The notes beneath the pieces were generated by a model. The model did not search any database, was not told the origin of the DNA, and saw nothing but the letters and a program-made list of their open reading frames with translations. Of a stretch of 64,000 bases of DNA, positions 55,313 through 63,559 are shown piece by piece. A program made the translations under genes and the position numbers. Numbering within the stretch: the first letter of the stretch is position 1; each line of letters opens with the position of its first letter. The stretch covers positions 124,001 to 188,000 of the forward strand of contig NZ_JAEAGO010000002.1 in assembly GCF_016464625.1 (NCBI RefSeq). The letters run 5' to 3'. Source of the stretch: Penaeicola halotolerans (lineage in GTDB: Bacteria; Bacteroidota; Bacteroidia; Cytophagales; Cyclobacteriaceae).

Positions 55313-55393
55313 GAATGTTCGTTTTGTGCGCATTATTCGTATTATTCGTTTTGTTCGCTTTATTCGTTCTGTTCGTATTATTCGTTTTATTCG
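55313..55393. repeat. 9-bp minisatellite, nine units
   Basis: Nine contiguous 9-bp units without gaps, all ending in TTCG or TGCG: GAATGTTCG, TTTTGTGCG, CATTATTCG, TATTATTCG, TTTTGTTCG, CTTTATTCG, TTCTGTTCG, TATTATTCG and TTTTATTCG. Positions 1-5 vary, and TTCG is nearly fixed. Translation gives FVLF-type or RIIRT-type repeats, which I treat as meaningless. Confidence 0.85.
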
Positions 55394-55413
55394 CCTGATA
55401 TAGGGGGAAGTAA

Positions 55414-55457
55414 AGGAAGAGTCGAGGATAAGTCGAGGAAGAGTCGAGGATAACTCT
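55414..55457. repeat. 22-bp tandem repeat, two units
   Basis: Two adjacent 22-bp units (55414-55435 and 55436-55457) beginning AGGAAGAGTCGAGGATAA and differing only in the last few bases. Confidence 0.8.
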
Positions 55458-55740
55458 TTTTGAAAATGGCTCAAAATATTAAAATAGTAATATCATTGAT
55501 AATAAATATACAATTTAAGAAAAAGTATGAGTGACACAAATTGTCAAGAGATTTGGGTGAATTTAAAGGGGATTTTGTAAGAAATGGGTAGGTTTTTATA
55601 GAGTGAGAAGTTATGAGTTATAGGTTATAAGTTAAAGCTGTGATTTGAAAGTGGTAGGTTACATGACCCTGTTTGTCTCCTAAATCGAGACATTTTTTTA
55701 AAGCTACGAATGCACGAATAAGAATAGCGATGAAGGTTTT

Positions 55741-55836
55741 TATTGTTTCATTCGATACATATTGCGGCCAGCTGGTGGTTGATGTACGATAACATTATAA
55801 GTCAGGGATGCTTCCTTTCGTCAGCATGACAAAACA
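55741..55836 (+). repeat. 96-bp dispersed repeat, copy B
   Basis: Aligns without gaps with 56093-56188 (about 16 differences in 96 positions by hand, 83% identical). It starts TATTGTTTCATTCGATAC, contains GCGGCCAGCTGGTGG and ends in CTTCCTTTCGTCAGCATGAC. The right part matches, in reverse, the array at 19047-19230. Confidence 0.8.
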
Positions 55837-55979
55837 GGTTTAATGTTCTCAAATAAATATCTGTAGACCCAGAATGGGTCATACCTGTCTCCTGTAGGGA
55901 GATGATTATAGCTGGTCGATAGTAGTTGGTTACCGACCCTGAAGGTGGTCGAATAATTAATTACAGCCACTAATGATAT

Positions 55980-56188
55980 AACAGTTACACCCTTACAGGG
56001 CTAGCGTTTGTAACGAAGTCACCTATACATAGGGCTTCACCCTATGCTAGTCTGTAGCGGCCCTGCCTGCGGCAGGCAGGCTTTCAGGCCTTTATTGTTT
56101 CATCCGATGCATGCTGCGTCCAGCTGGAGGCGGCAGGACAGTAGCATTATTAGTCAAGGATGCTTCCTTTCGTCAGCATGACAAAACA
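55980..56188 (+). repeat. Composite intergenic repeat, copy C
   Basis: The longest copy of the modular element. In order: CAGGGCTAGCGTTT near 55996-56010; CATAGGG-CTTCA-CCCTATG near 56028-56046; GCGGCCC then an inserted palindrome then TTCAGGCC (56057-56090); and the 96-bp unit 56093-56188. The same order is seen in reverse at 19047-19230, 36 kb away, but without the palindrome. Confidence 0.78.
56062..56080. repeat. Near-perfect GC-rich palindrome inserted in copy C
   Basis: CCTGCCTGC-G-GCAGGCAGG, a perfect 9-bp inverted repeat around one base. It interrupts the GCGGCCC/TTCAGGCC module, which is continuous in the copy at 19047-19230. Confidence 0.8.
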
Positions 56189-56256
56189 AGCATTTGTGTT
56201 TCAAACGATAAGCGTCCTCTTTTTTTAGTGACGCAATTAATCATGTCTCTACCAAA

Positions 56257-56286
56257 GAAAAAAGCCTCGAAATATTTCGAGGCTTT
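56257..56286 (-). terminator. Rho-independent terminator of the right polysaccharide operon
   Basis: A 26-bp perfect palindrome (56261-56286, AAAGCCTCGAAAT and its complement) is followed on the minus strand by a U tract. It lies 23 nt after the rfbB stop. Confidence 0.85.
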
Positions 56287-56309
56287 CATTTGATGGTCAT
56301 GTATGTATA

Positions 56310-57314
56310 TTAATCTCTTAAATACCATTGCACGGTCTTAACAATCCCAGACTCGAAATCCTCATCTGCTTTCCAACCCAACTCACGCTCTATCTTGCTA
56401 GCATCTATGGCATAACGCCTGTCATGACCTGGCCTATCCTTCACAAAAGAAATCAATTCCTTGTAAGAACCCTTAGACCTAGGCTTCATCTCATCTAATA
56501 AACCGCATATCTTATCCACGATGTACAAATTATTACGCTCGTTACGCCCTCCTATGTTATAAGTTTCCCCAGCCTTTCCTGTATGATAAACCAAGTCTAT
56601 ACCCTTGCAGTGATCCAAGACATATAACCAATCTCTGACATTTTTACCATCACCATAGATCGGAATCGGCTGCTCGGCCAAAGCCTTACGAATAATCGTA
56701 GGAATCAACTTCTCTTGATGTTGTTTAGGACCATAATTATTGGAGCAGTTGGTCGTCACTACATCCATCCCATACGTGTGGTGATACGCTCGCACGATAA
56801 AATCCGAACCCGCTTTAGAAGCACTGTAAGGACTATTGGGTGCATAAGGTGTCTGTTCTGTAAATAGACCAGTTTCTCCTAAGCTTCCATACACCTCATC
56901 GGTCGAAATGTGGTGAAAACGGCAAGCTTCATAGCCCTTTTTATAAGCAAAAGGAGCCTCCATCCAATACTTCCGTGCCACATCTAACAACTGAAACGTC
57001 CCATTGACATTGGTTTGTATAAAAGCCTCCGGTCCACTGATAGAATTGTCCACATGGGACTCTGCCGCAAAGTGGATCACCCCGCGAATATCATACTGCT
57101 CAAAAAGCTGCTCTAAGAAAGCCCTCTCTCTGATATCACCTTGCAGGAATACATAACGTGGGTGCTTAGCTACCTCTGATAAATTAGCTACATCTCCTGC
57201 ATAGGTCAAGAGGTCAAGATTAACCAACGTGTAGTCTGGATACTTTTCGAGAAAATAAGGGACAAAATTGGAACCTATAAAGCCCGCTCCACCAGTAATC
57301 AAAATATTTTTCAT
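56310..57314 (-). CDS. rfbB: dTDP-glucose 4,6-dehydratase RfbB
   Basis: A 334-residue short-chain dehydrogenase-type enzyme that converts dTDP-glucose to dTDP-4-keto-6-deoxyglucose. It has the NAD-binding GGAGFIGSNFV, FAAESHVDNSI, STDEVYGSLG, the catalytic pair of YSASKAG, NCSNNYGPKQ and RPGHDRRYAID. It is the last gene of the right block and overlaps rfbC by 4 nt. The product is the branch point to several deoxysugars. Confidence 0.95.
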   Translation of the reverse strand: MKNILITGGAGFIGSNFVPYFLEKYPDYTLVNLDLLTYAGDVANLSEVAKHPRYVFLQGDIRERAFLEQLFEQYDIRGVIHFAAESHVDNSISGPEAFIQTNVNGTFQLLDVARKYWMEAPFAYKKGYEACRFHHISTDEVYGSLGETGLFTEQTPYAPNSPYSASKAGSDFIVRAYHHTYGMDVVTTNCSNNYGPKQHQEKLIPTIIRKALAEQPIPIYGDGKNVRDWLYVLDHCKGIDLVYHTGKAGETYNIGGRNERNNLYIVDKICGLLDEMKPRSKGSYKELISFVKDRPGHDRRYAIDASKIERELGWKADEDFESGIVKTVQWYLRD

Positions 57315-57856
57315 ATCACCATGTCTTTTAAATAAGGTAAGTTGCGATCCTTTTCGGAAAGTATCAAATTTTCCATTGGCACACCCCAGTCAATCCCTAT
57401 GCTAGGATCGTCAAAGCGAACGCCACCATCCGCAGCTCGGTGATAGTAATTATCACATTTATAAAAAAACTCTGCCGTATCACTTAGCACCAAAAAGCCA
57501 TGGGCAAAGCCTCTTGGAATGAATAATTGATGTTTATTTTCAGCCGTCAATACTTCAGCATGGTATTGGCCAAAAGTAGGAGAATCCTTCCTTAGGTCCA
57601 CCGCTACATCCAATACTGCCCCCTGCAAGACACTCACAAGCTTTGCTTGTGCATGTTCTCCAGATTGAAAATGAAGGCCTCTCAGGACTCCCTTTACAGA
57701 TTTAGATTGATTGTCCTGTACAAAGAGGGGAGACAAACTTGTAGCCTCCTTGAACTTTTCAGCTTGATATGATTCAAAGAAATATCCACGGTCATCCTGA
57801 ATGAGTTTAGGTATAAATACCCAGCAATCTTTTAATTTTGTTTGAACTACTTCCAA
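57311..57856 (-). CDS. rfbC: dTDP-4-dehydrorhamnose 3,5-epimerase RfbC
   Basis: A 181-residue cupin-fold epimerase. The family core is VFIPKLIQDDRGYFFESY, FVQDNQSKSVKGVLRGLHFQ (with the catalytic His), VDLRKDSPTFGQ, IPRGFAHGFLVLSD and FFYKCDNYYHRAADGGVRFDDP. It acts on the product of RfbB on the way to dTDP-L-rhamnose. It is 2 nt after rfbA and overlaps rfbB by 4 nt. No rfbD reductase is seen in the window. Confidence 0.94.
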   Translation of the reverse strand: MEVVQTKLKDCWVFIPKLIQDDRGYFFESYQAEKFKEATSLSPLFVQDNQSKSVKGVLRGLHFQSGEHAQAKLVSVLQGAVLDVAVDLRKDSPTFGQYHAEVLTAENKHQLFIPRGFAHGFLVLSDTAEFFYKCDNYYHRAADGGVRFDDPSIGIDWGVPMENLILSEKDRNLPYLKDMVI

Positions 57857-57858
57857 AA

Positions 57859-58719
57859 CTATTTAATTAAATTTTTTAAATAAGCCCCATAACCACTCTT
57901 CATTACTGGTTCTGCCAACTTGAGTAATTGTGCCTGATCGATGAATCCCATGCGGTAGGCAATCTCTTCTATACAACCAATCTTGAGCCCTTGTCGCTCT
58001 TCAATCACCTGTACAAACTGACCTGCTTGCATCAAGGAAGCAAAAGTCCCTGTATCCAGCCAAGCCGTTCCACGATTTAACATCCCCACCTTGAGCTTTC
58101 CTGCTTTTAGGTATAAGTTATTGATATCTGTGATTTCTAACTCTCCCCTTGGACTTGGTTTGATCGTCTTGGCATATTCGACTACTTGATTGTCATAGAA
58201 ATACAAGCCCGGCACAGCGTAGTTGGACTTGGGTGCTGCGGGCTTTTCCTCTATGGCTGTTGCCATCATGTTTTCATCAAAGCTCACTACCCCATAGCGC
58301 TCAGGATCCGTCACATGATAAGCAAAAACTACTCCACCATCTGGATCATTATTTTCTTGCAATAGTTTCGAAAATCCACTGCCATAGAAAATATTATCTC
58401 CTAGCACTAAGGCTACTTTGTCTTGGCCAATGAATTCCTCTCCTATCAAAAAAGCTTGTGCTAGTCCAGCGGGAGTCTCTTGCACCGCATACTCAAATCG
58501 GCAGCCTAGAGATTCCCCAGAACCAAGCAATCGCTCAAACATCGGCAAATCATGTGGGGTAGAAATGATCAAAATCTCTCGAATCCCCGCCATCATCAAG
58601 ACAGAGAGCGGATAGTAGATCATGGGTTTGTCGTAAACAGGCAAAAGCTGCTTACTCACCGCCATGGTCAGAGGATGTAATCGAGTCCCTGAGCCTCCTG
58701 CTAAAATTATTCCTTTCAT
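57859..58719 (-). CDS. rfbA: Glucose-1-phosphate thymidylyltransferase RfbA
   Basis: A 286-residue nucleotidyltransferase that makes dTDP-glucose from glucose-1-phosphate and dTTP. It shows [66 protein letters not shown] and [10 protein letters not shown]. First enzyme of the dTDP-sugar branch. It is followed by rfbC after 2 nt and preceded by ugd. Confidence 0.95.
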   Translation of the reverse strand: MKGIILAGGSGTRLHPLTMAVSKQLLPVYDKPMIYYPLSVLMMAGIREILIISTPHDLPMFERLLGSGESLGCRFEYAVQETPAGLAQAFLIGEEFIGQDKVALVLGDNIFYGSGFSKLLQENNDPDGGVVFAYHVTDPERYGVVSFDENMMATAIEEKPAAPKSNYAVPGLYFYDNQVVEYAKTIKPSPRGELEITDINNLYLKAGKLKVGMLNRGTAWLDTGTFASLMQAGQFVQVIEERQGLKIGCIEEIAYRMGFIDQAQLLKLAEPVMKSGYGAYLKNLIK

Positions 58720-58737
58720 AAATTGCTAAATTATAAA

Positions 58738-60057
58738 TTACTTGACCCCAACACCATAGTATTGGTAGCCCAAATCATTCCTCAAATAATAACGGTCATA
58801 AATATTCCTGCCATCAAAAACCACTTTTTGACGAAGCAGTTTGCCTACAACCTCCCAGTTAGGGAAGCGGAACTCATGCCACTCCGTCACCAGTAGGAGC
58901 GCATCCGCATCCAAACAGGCAACATAGGCATCTTGTGCATAAGTGACGCGATCACCTAATTGATGCTTCGCCTCATTCATAGCAATCGGATCATGTGCTG
59001 AGACAGTTGCACCAGCTGCCAATAGTGCCTCAATGATCACGACTGCTGGTGCTTCTCGCATGTCATCCGTATTTGGTTTGAAACTTAAACCCCATACAGC
59101 GAAGTGCTTGCCTTTCAAATCTTTGCCAAAATGCGAAAAGACCTTTTGAGCCATGGTCATTTTCTGCGCTTCATTCACTTCCTCTACGGCTTGAAGCACT
59201 TTCAAATCATAGTTATAGGCTTTAGCTGTGCGGATGATCGCTTTCACATCTTTGGGGAAACATGAACCTCCATAACCGACTCCAGGATAGATGAACTTAT
59301 TGCCAATGCGGCTATCGGAACCTATCCCTCTGCGCACCATATTCACATCAGCTCCTACCAACTCACAGAGGTTGGCGATATCATTCATAAATGAGATCTT
59401 AGTTGCTAACATGGCATTGGCGGTATATTTAGTCATTTCCGCTGATGGGACATCCATGAAGATCACTCGATCACCATTGAGCTGAAAGGGCTTATAGAGT
59501 CTCTTCAAAATTTCCTCTGCTTTGGGGTCTTCCACCCCAATGACTACCCTGTCTGGCTTCATGAAGTCTTCTACCGCAGCACCTTCTTTCAAAAACTCTG
59601 GGTTGGAGGCTACGGCAAAAGGAATCGTCACCCCTCTTTTGGCTAACTCTTCTGCGATCACGGCTTGCACCTTAGCCCCTGTTGTGACAGGCACTGTACT
59701 CTTAGTCGCTACCACTAGATAGTGCGTCATGTGTCGGCCAATCTCTCTGGCCACTTCTAGCACATACTGCAAATCAGCACTGCCATCTTCTCCAGGAGGG
59801 GTTCCCACTGCAATGAAAACAACTTCTGTATCCGCTAAATGATCTTTGAGTGAAGTAGAAAAATGCAGCCTGCCTTTCTTAGTGTTTTTGATCACTAACT
59901 CCTCCAGACCTGGTTCATAGATGGGCATGATGCCTTGCTGCAAACCAGCGATCTTTTGGGCGTTTACATCGATGCAGGTCACATCTATCCCTACTTCCGC
60001 AAAGCAAGTCCCTGACACCAAACCTACATACCCTGTCCCAACTACAGTGATTTTCAT
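58738..60057 (-). CDS. ugd: UDP-glucose 6-dehydrogenase
   Basis: A 439-residue enzyme that oxidises UDP-glucose to UDP-glucuronate with two NAD. The N-terminal Rossmann site is VVGTGYVGLVSGTCFAEVG, the central dimer domain contains SNPEFLKEGAAVEDFMKPDR, and the catalytic Cys266 is in GYGGSCFPKD. The length is typical. It provides an acidic sugar for the polysaccharide. It lies between the TviB-like dehydrogenase (34 nt) and rfbA (18 nt). Confidence 0.94.
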   Translation of the reverse strand: MKITVVGTGYVGLVSGTCFAEVGIDVTCIDVNAQKIAGLQQGIMPIYEPGLEELVIKNTKKGRLHFSTSLKDHLADTEVVFIAVGTPPGEDGSADLQYVLEVAREIGRHMTHYLVVATKSTVPVTTGAKVQAVIAEELAKRGVTIPFAVASNPEFLKEGAAVEDFMKPDRVVIGVEDPKAEEILKRLYKPFQLNGDRVIFMDVPSAEMTKYTANAMLATKISFMNDIANLCELVGADVNMVRRGIGSDSRIGNKFIYPGVGYGGSCFPKDVKAIIRTAKAYNYDLKVLQAVEEVNEAQKMTMAQKVFSHFGKDLKGKHFAVWGLSFKPNTDDMREAPAVVIIEALLAAGATVSAHDPIAMNEAKHQLGDRVTYAQDAYVACLDADALLLVTEWHEFRFPNWEVVGKLLRQKVVFDGRNIYDRYYLRNDLGYQYYGVGVK

Positions 60058-60091
60058 TTTAGAAAATTTCTTTAAAAATCAAATGATACTA

Positions 60092-61381
60092 TTATAGTCT
60101 AGCGTCCACTAAGTCTCTTTCAAGGAAAGCTTTGGTGTCAAAAATGACAGTGTTGGCTGCCTTCATGGCCTTAAAATCAATGGCTCTAAACTCCTCATGA
60201 GAAACAGCTACTACTACTGCATCATATTTTTGGGTGTCTAGTTTGGGTAAAAGCTCCAAACCATATTCATGCTTCACCTCTACGGCATCCGCCCAAGGGT
60301 CATAAATATCTACGGCTAGCCCAAACTGGGTCAACTCATGGTAGATATCTACCACTTTGGTATTACGTACATCAGGACAATTTTCTTTGAAAGTTACTCC
60401 CAAAATCAAAGCCCTAGAACCTTTGATGGTGTGTCCCTTACCGATCATCAGCTTGACTACTTTGCTAGCCACGAACATGCCCATGCTGTCATTGACCCTT
60501 CTCCCTGAAAGGATCACTTGTGGATGATAGCCTAAAGACTCTGCCTTGTGCGCTAGATAATAAGGATCTACCCCGATACAATGTCCTCCAACTAGTCCTG
60601 GCTTATATTTCAGGAAGTTCCACTTGGTTCCAGCTGCTTCGATCACATCATTGGTGTCAATTCCTACGCGATCAAAAATCAAAGCCAACTCATTCACAAA
60701 AGAAATATTCACATCTCGCTGCGCATTTTCGATGGCTTTAGACGCTTCTGCCACTTTCATGTTAGGCGCTTTGTGGGTACCTGCGGTGATGATACTTTTG
60801 TATAAATCATCTACAAAATCTGTAATGGCTGGTGTAGAGCCTGAAGTAACCTTTTTGATTTTGGTCAAAGTATTGACCTTATCACCTGGGTTGATACGTT
60901 CAGGGGAATAGCCACAGAAAAAGTCTTTGTTATAAGTCAAACCTGAAAAGCGTTCCAATACTGGTACACAATCCTCTTCTGTACAGCCTGGATAGACTGT
61001 AGATTCATAGATCACCACATCTCCTTGTTTGAGGATTTTCCCCAATGTTTCAGAAGCCTTCAATAAAGGCGTCAGGTCAGGCTTTTTGAAATGGTCTATG
61101 GGTGTAGGTACCGTCACGATGAAGACATTGTAGCTAGACAAGTCAGTGACTTTATTAGAGAAAACTAATCCTGAGCCTCCTGACTGTCCTTTTTTGATCA
61201 AGTCATTTAACAAAGTCAAATCAGCCTCTTGCGTCCTATCTTCTCCTTTTTGAAGTTCCTTGACACGGGATTCATTGATATCAAAACCTAATACAGGGTA
61301 TTTCTTTCCAAATTCTAGCGCCAAAGGTAAGCCTACATATCCTAGACCTATGATGGCAATTTTTGCGTTTTCTAATTGCAT
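60092..61381 (-). CDS. TviB/WbpO-like UDP-N-acetylhexosamine 6-dehydrogenase
   Basis: A 429-residue nucleotide-sugar dehydrogenase related to Ugd but of the Vi-antigen VipA/TviB group, which oxidises UDP-GlcNAc or UDP-GalNAc to the uronic acid. Features are IIGLGYVGLPLALEFGKKYPVLGFD, VTVPTPIDHFKKPDLTPL, YESTVYPGCTEEDCVPVLE and the catalytic Cys268 in GGHCIGVDPYYLA. The gene next to it encodes a WecB-type epimerase, so a WecC-like UDP-ManNAc dehydrogenase is the alternative; the signature text favours TviB. It starts 4 nt after wecB. Confidence 0.9.
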   Translation of the reverse strand: MQLENAKIAIIGLGYVGLPLALEFGKKYPVLGFDINESRVKELQKGEDRTQEADLTLLNDLIKKGQSGGSGLVFSNKVTDLSSYNVFIVTVPTPIDHFKKPDLTPLLKASETLGKILKQGDVVIYESTVYPGCTEEDCVPVLERFSGLTYNKDFFCGYSPERINPGDKVNTLTKIKKVTSGSTPAITDFVDDLYKSIITAGTHKAPNMKVAEASKAIENAQRDVNISFVNELALIFDRVGIDTNDVIEAAGTKWNFLKYKPGLVGGHCIGVDPYYLAHKAESLGYHPQVILSGRRVNDSMGMFVASKVVKLMIGKGHTIKGSRALILGVTFKENCPDVRNTKVVDIYHELTQFGLAVDIYDPWADAVEVKHEYGLELLPKLDTQKYDAVVVAVSHEEFRAIDFKAMKAANTVIFDTKAFLERDLVDARL

Positions 61382-61385
61382 CTTA

Positions 61386-62471
61386 TTACTGATATATTTC
61401 TATTAATTTTTTTACAATTCGTTCTGAAGCTTTCCCGTCCCAAAGGGGGATTCCTTGATACTGTTTCCAATTATCTTTCTCTATCTGCTGCATAGCCACT
61501 TGAAGTTTTGATAAATCATTTCCTATCAATTCATTTGTCCCTAAAGTAATGGTCTCTGGTCTCTCTGTCGTATTTCTCAAAGTGACACAAGGTACGTTCA
61601 TGACTGAGGCTTCTTCGGTAATGCCTCCAGAATCAGTAATAACCCCTTTTGCAGATTGCACTAGTCCATTAAACTCTAAATACGGTAGTGGCTCTATCAA
61701 TAGTAGTTGATCATGTTTAAATTTTAACTCATCCAGTTGTTTTTTGGTACGTGGATGAACAGGAAAAATCACTGGCAAATGTGTGCTTTTCAATATACCT
61801 TCAAGCAAAGACAAAAGTTTCGCTCCATTATCTACATTACTCGGTCTATGAAGTGTCAAGACAAAATATTGTTGAGGCACCAACCTCATATGCGCTAATT
61901 TGGGTAGGTTAAAACGAGATCTGTTCGCCATCAAGGTATCAATCATGACATTACCTACTAAATGAATCTTATCTGAATCAATCCCACTTTTCAGTAAATG
62001 ATCAGACGCTTCTTTGGTAGTCGTAAAAAAATGATCGGTAATGCTATCTGTCACGATTCGATTGATCTCCTCAGGCATACTACGATCTCCAGACCGGATG
62101 CCAGCCTCCACATGGATGACGTCTATGTTGAGCTTCTTTGCTGTAATCGCGCATGCCATCGTGGAAGTTACATCTCCCACTACTACCACAGTATCTGGTC
62201 TATGGTTGATCAACTCTTGCTCAAAAGCGACCATAATACCAGCCGTTTGTTCTGCTTGTGAACCACCGCCTATTTGTAGATTAATATGGGGCTTAGGTAT
62301 ATCAAGCTGGTCAAAAAAGTCTTGAGACATCTTTACATCGAAATGCTGTCCTGTATGGACCAAGCGATAAGTGATTGATGTTCCAGAAGAGACAGCATCT
62401 TGTATAGCATGCACTAATGCAGCAATTTTAATAAAATTAGGCCGAGTACCTGCTACCAAAGTAAAAGTCAT
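61386..62471 (-). CDS. wecB: UDP-N-acetylglucosamine 2-epimerase (non-hydrolysing)
   Basis: A 361-residue GT-B-fold epimerase interconverting UDP-GlcNAc and UDP-ManNAc. It shows GTRPNFIKIAALVHA, VHTGQHFDVKMSQDFF, VVVGDVTST, HVEAGIRSGDRSMPEEINR, LTLHRPSNVD, VIFPVHPRTKK and DSGGITEEASVMNVPCVTLRNTTERPE. It overlaps the glycosyltransferase stop by 1 nt and precedes the TviB-like gene by 4 nt. Confidence 0.93.
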   Translation of the reverse strand: MTFTLVAGTRPNFIKIAALVHAIQDAVSSGTSITYRLVHTGQHFDVKMSQDFFDQLDIPKPHINLQIGGGSQAEQTAGIMVAFEQELINHRPDTVVVVGDVTSTMACAITAKKLNIDVIHVEAGIRSGDRSMPEEINRIVTDSITDHFFTTTKEASDHLLKSGIDSDKIHLVGNVMIDTLMANRSRFNLPKLAHMRLVPQQYFVLTLHRPSNVDNGAKLLSLLEGILKSTHLPVIFPVHPRTKKQLDELKFKHDQLLLIEPLPYLEFNGLVQSAKGVITDSGGITEEASVMNVPCVTLRNTTERPETITLGTNELIGNDLSKLQVAMQQIEKDNWKQYQGIPLWDGKASERIVKKLIEIYQ

Positions 62472-63559
62472 TAAATCTGATTAAAAAGTTTGATGTATGA
62501 ATGGCAAATATTTTCCCACTTGTAATGAGCGGCTGCCAACTCATTCATTTTCAATTTTAAAGAATTTCTTTGAATGGAGTCAATATTATTGAAAATTGAA
62601 GCTAACTCTTCCTTATTATTAAAATAAATAGCTTCATCAAAAGTAGTAGCTCTATTATAATTAACACCATAAGCAATTACAGGAGCTCCAATATGCATAG
62701 CCTCAACTAGTGATGGATTTGTTCCTCCAGCGCTATGGCCATGAAGGTAATAATAACAGTTGGATCTAAATTGGTTAAGAAGATCAACATTATAAATAGG
62801 GTTTAATAATTTAAGGCCTTTTACGTTTTGATACTTCAATTTGAAATCTTTACCATAAATACTAGAATTAAAATTACCAATGATAACATAGGGCCTTTGA
62901 ATATTAGAGACTTCATACGCTTGAACCATCATGTCTAAGTTATTCTCAGGTTCAATACGACACACGGTAAAAAAATAATCCTCTTTGTCAATTCCGTATT
63001 TATCATCGACACTAAATTGATCTGTTCGGACAGCGTGATCAGCCCCATATGCGATTAATGAAGCCTTTTTATTGTAGTTTTTGGAAACATGTTCTTGTAT
63101 AAAAAGATTGTCAGCAACTACTATATCTGAACATGCAACCGCTAATCTTTCAGAAAATTTTAAAAATTTTTGCGCTATGAAACCCCATTTATCTCTTTTC
63201 CACTCTAAACCATCAATATTGGTAATTATCTTACCTTTATAAAAAGGACGAATTATTGGAAGAATAATGGCTCCAGACACACCTAGAAGCAATAATATAT
63301 CAAAAGACCTGACAGATATTAATATAGAATAAATATCATAAAAAACACTCGAAATACCGTTAGCCTTAAGATTAACATATTTAAGTTTAGCCCCTTTATA
63401 GTCATTTATATGATTTTTATAGGCAGTTGATTGGCAATAAACAGTAATATCAAAATCTGTGTTAACATGATCTAATAGGTTATCAACCAAGGTTTCAAAG
63501 CCTCCGTAATTAGAAGGAACGCCAACAGTACCTATAATTGCTATTTTTTTACTTTTCAT
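62471..63559 (-). CDS. GT4 glycosyltransferase with DUF1972 N-terminal domain
   Basis: A 362-residue cytosolic glycosyltransferase. The DUF1972 beginning IAIIGTVGVPSNYGGFETLV (about 5-180) is followed by a GT4-type donor site: VCRIEPENNLDMMVQAY, YYYLHGHSAGGTNPSLVEAMHIGAPVIAYG. The same architecture occurs in rhamnosyltransferases of streptococci and other phyla, so rhamnose transfer is possible but unproven. Codon use is visibly more AT-rich than that of the precursor genes next to it. It overlaps the upstream DUF4091 gene by 11 nt. Confidence 0.85.
   Translation of the reverse strand: MKSKKIAIIGTVGVPSNYGGFETLVDNLLDHVNTDFDITVYCQSTAYKNHINDYKGAKLKYVNLKANGISSVFYDIYSILISVRSFDILLLLGVSGAIILPIIRPFYKGKIITNIDGLEWKRDKWGFIAQKFLKFSERLAVACSDIVVADNLFIQEHVSKNYNKKASLIAYGADHAVRTDQFSVDDKYGIDKEDYFFTVCRIEPENNLDMMVQAYEVSNIQRPYVIIGNFNSSIYGKDFKLKYQNVKGLKLLNPIYNVDLLNQFRSNCYYYLHGHSAGGTNPSLVEAMHIGAPVIAYGVNYNRATTFDEAIYFNNKEELASIFNNIDSIQRNSLKLKMNELAAAHYKWENICHSYIKLFNQI

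Larger units (their letters stand above)
54437..56256. other. Gene-free, repeat-packed region between the two polysaccharide blocks
   Basis: About 1.8 kb with no convincing gene. It contains several unrelated classes of repeat, listed separately: GAGACG hairpins, a 9-bp minisatellite, a 22-bp tandem repeat, two 96-bp diverged direct repeats and the composite TTCA-loop element. A single degenerate TATGCTGACGAAGGAAGCATC block is at about 54709-54729. The AT-rich stretch 55458-55740 has no clear structure apart from short TTATRAGTTA-like iterations near 55611-55635. Confidence 0.7.

Noticed and set aside
55207-55398. Open frame ending in a run of FVLF-type hydrophobic repeats
   Set aside because: It is simply the translation of the 9-bp minisatellite; the opposite strand gives an equally long frame of RIIRT repeats, and neither has a start context or homologous look.
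55313-56188. Repeats as a possible CRISPR array
   Set aside because: Units are 9 or 22 bp without spacers, or 96-bp copies hundreds of bases apart; no regular repeat-spacer pattern and no cas genes.
54437-56256. Remnant of an insertion sequence or transposase gene
   Set aside because: No frame resembling a transposase, no terminal inverted repeats framing the region, and no obvious target-site duplication.
56111-56293. 60-codon plus-strand frame in the repeat region
   Set aside because: It runs through the dispersed repeat and the rfbB terminator palindrome; no coding character.
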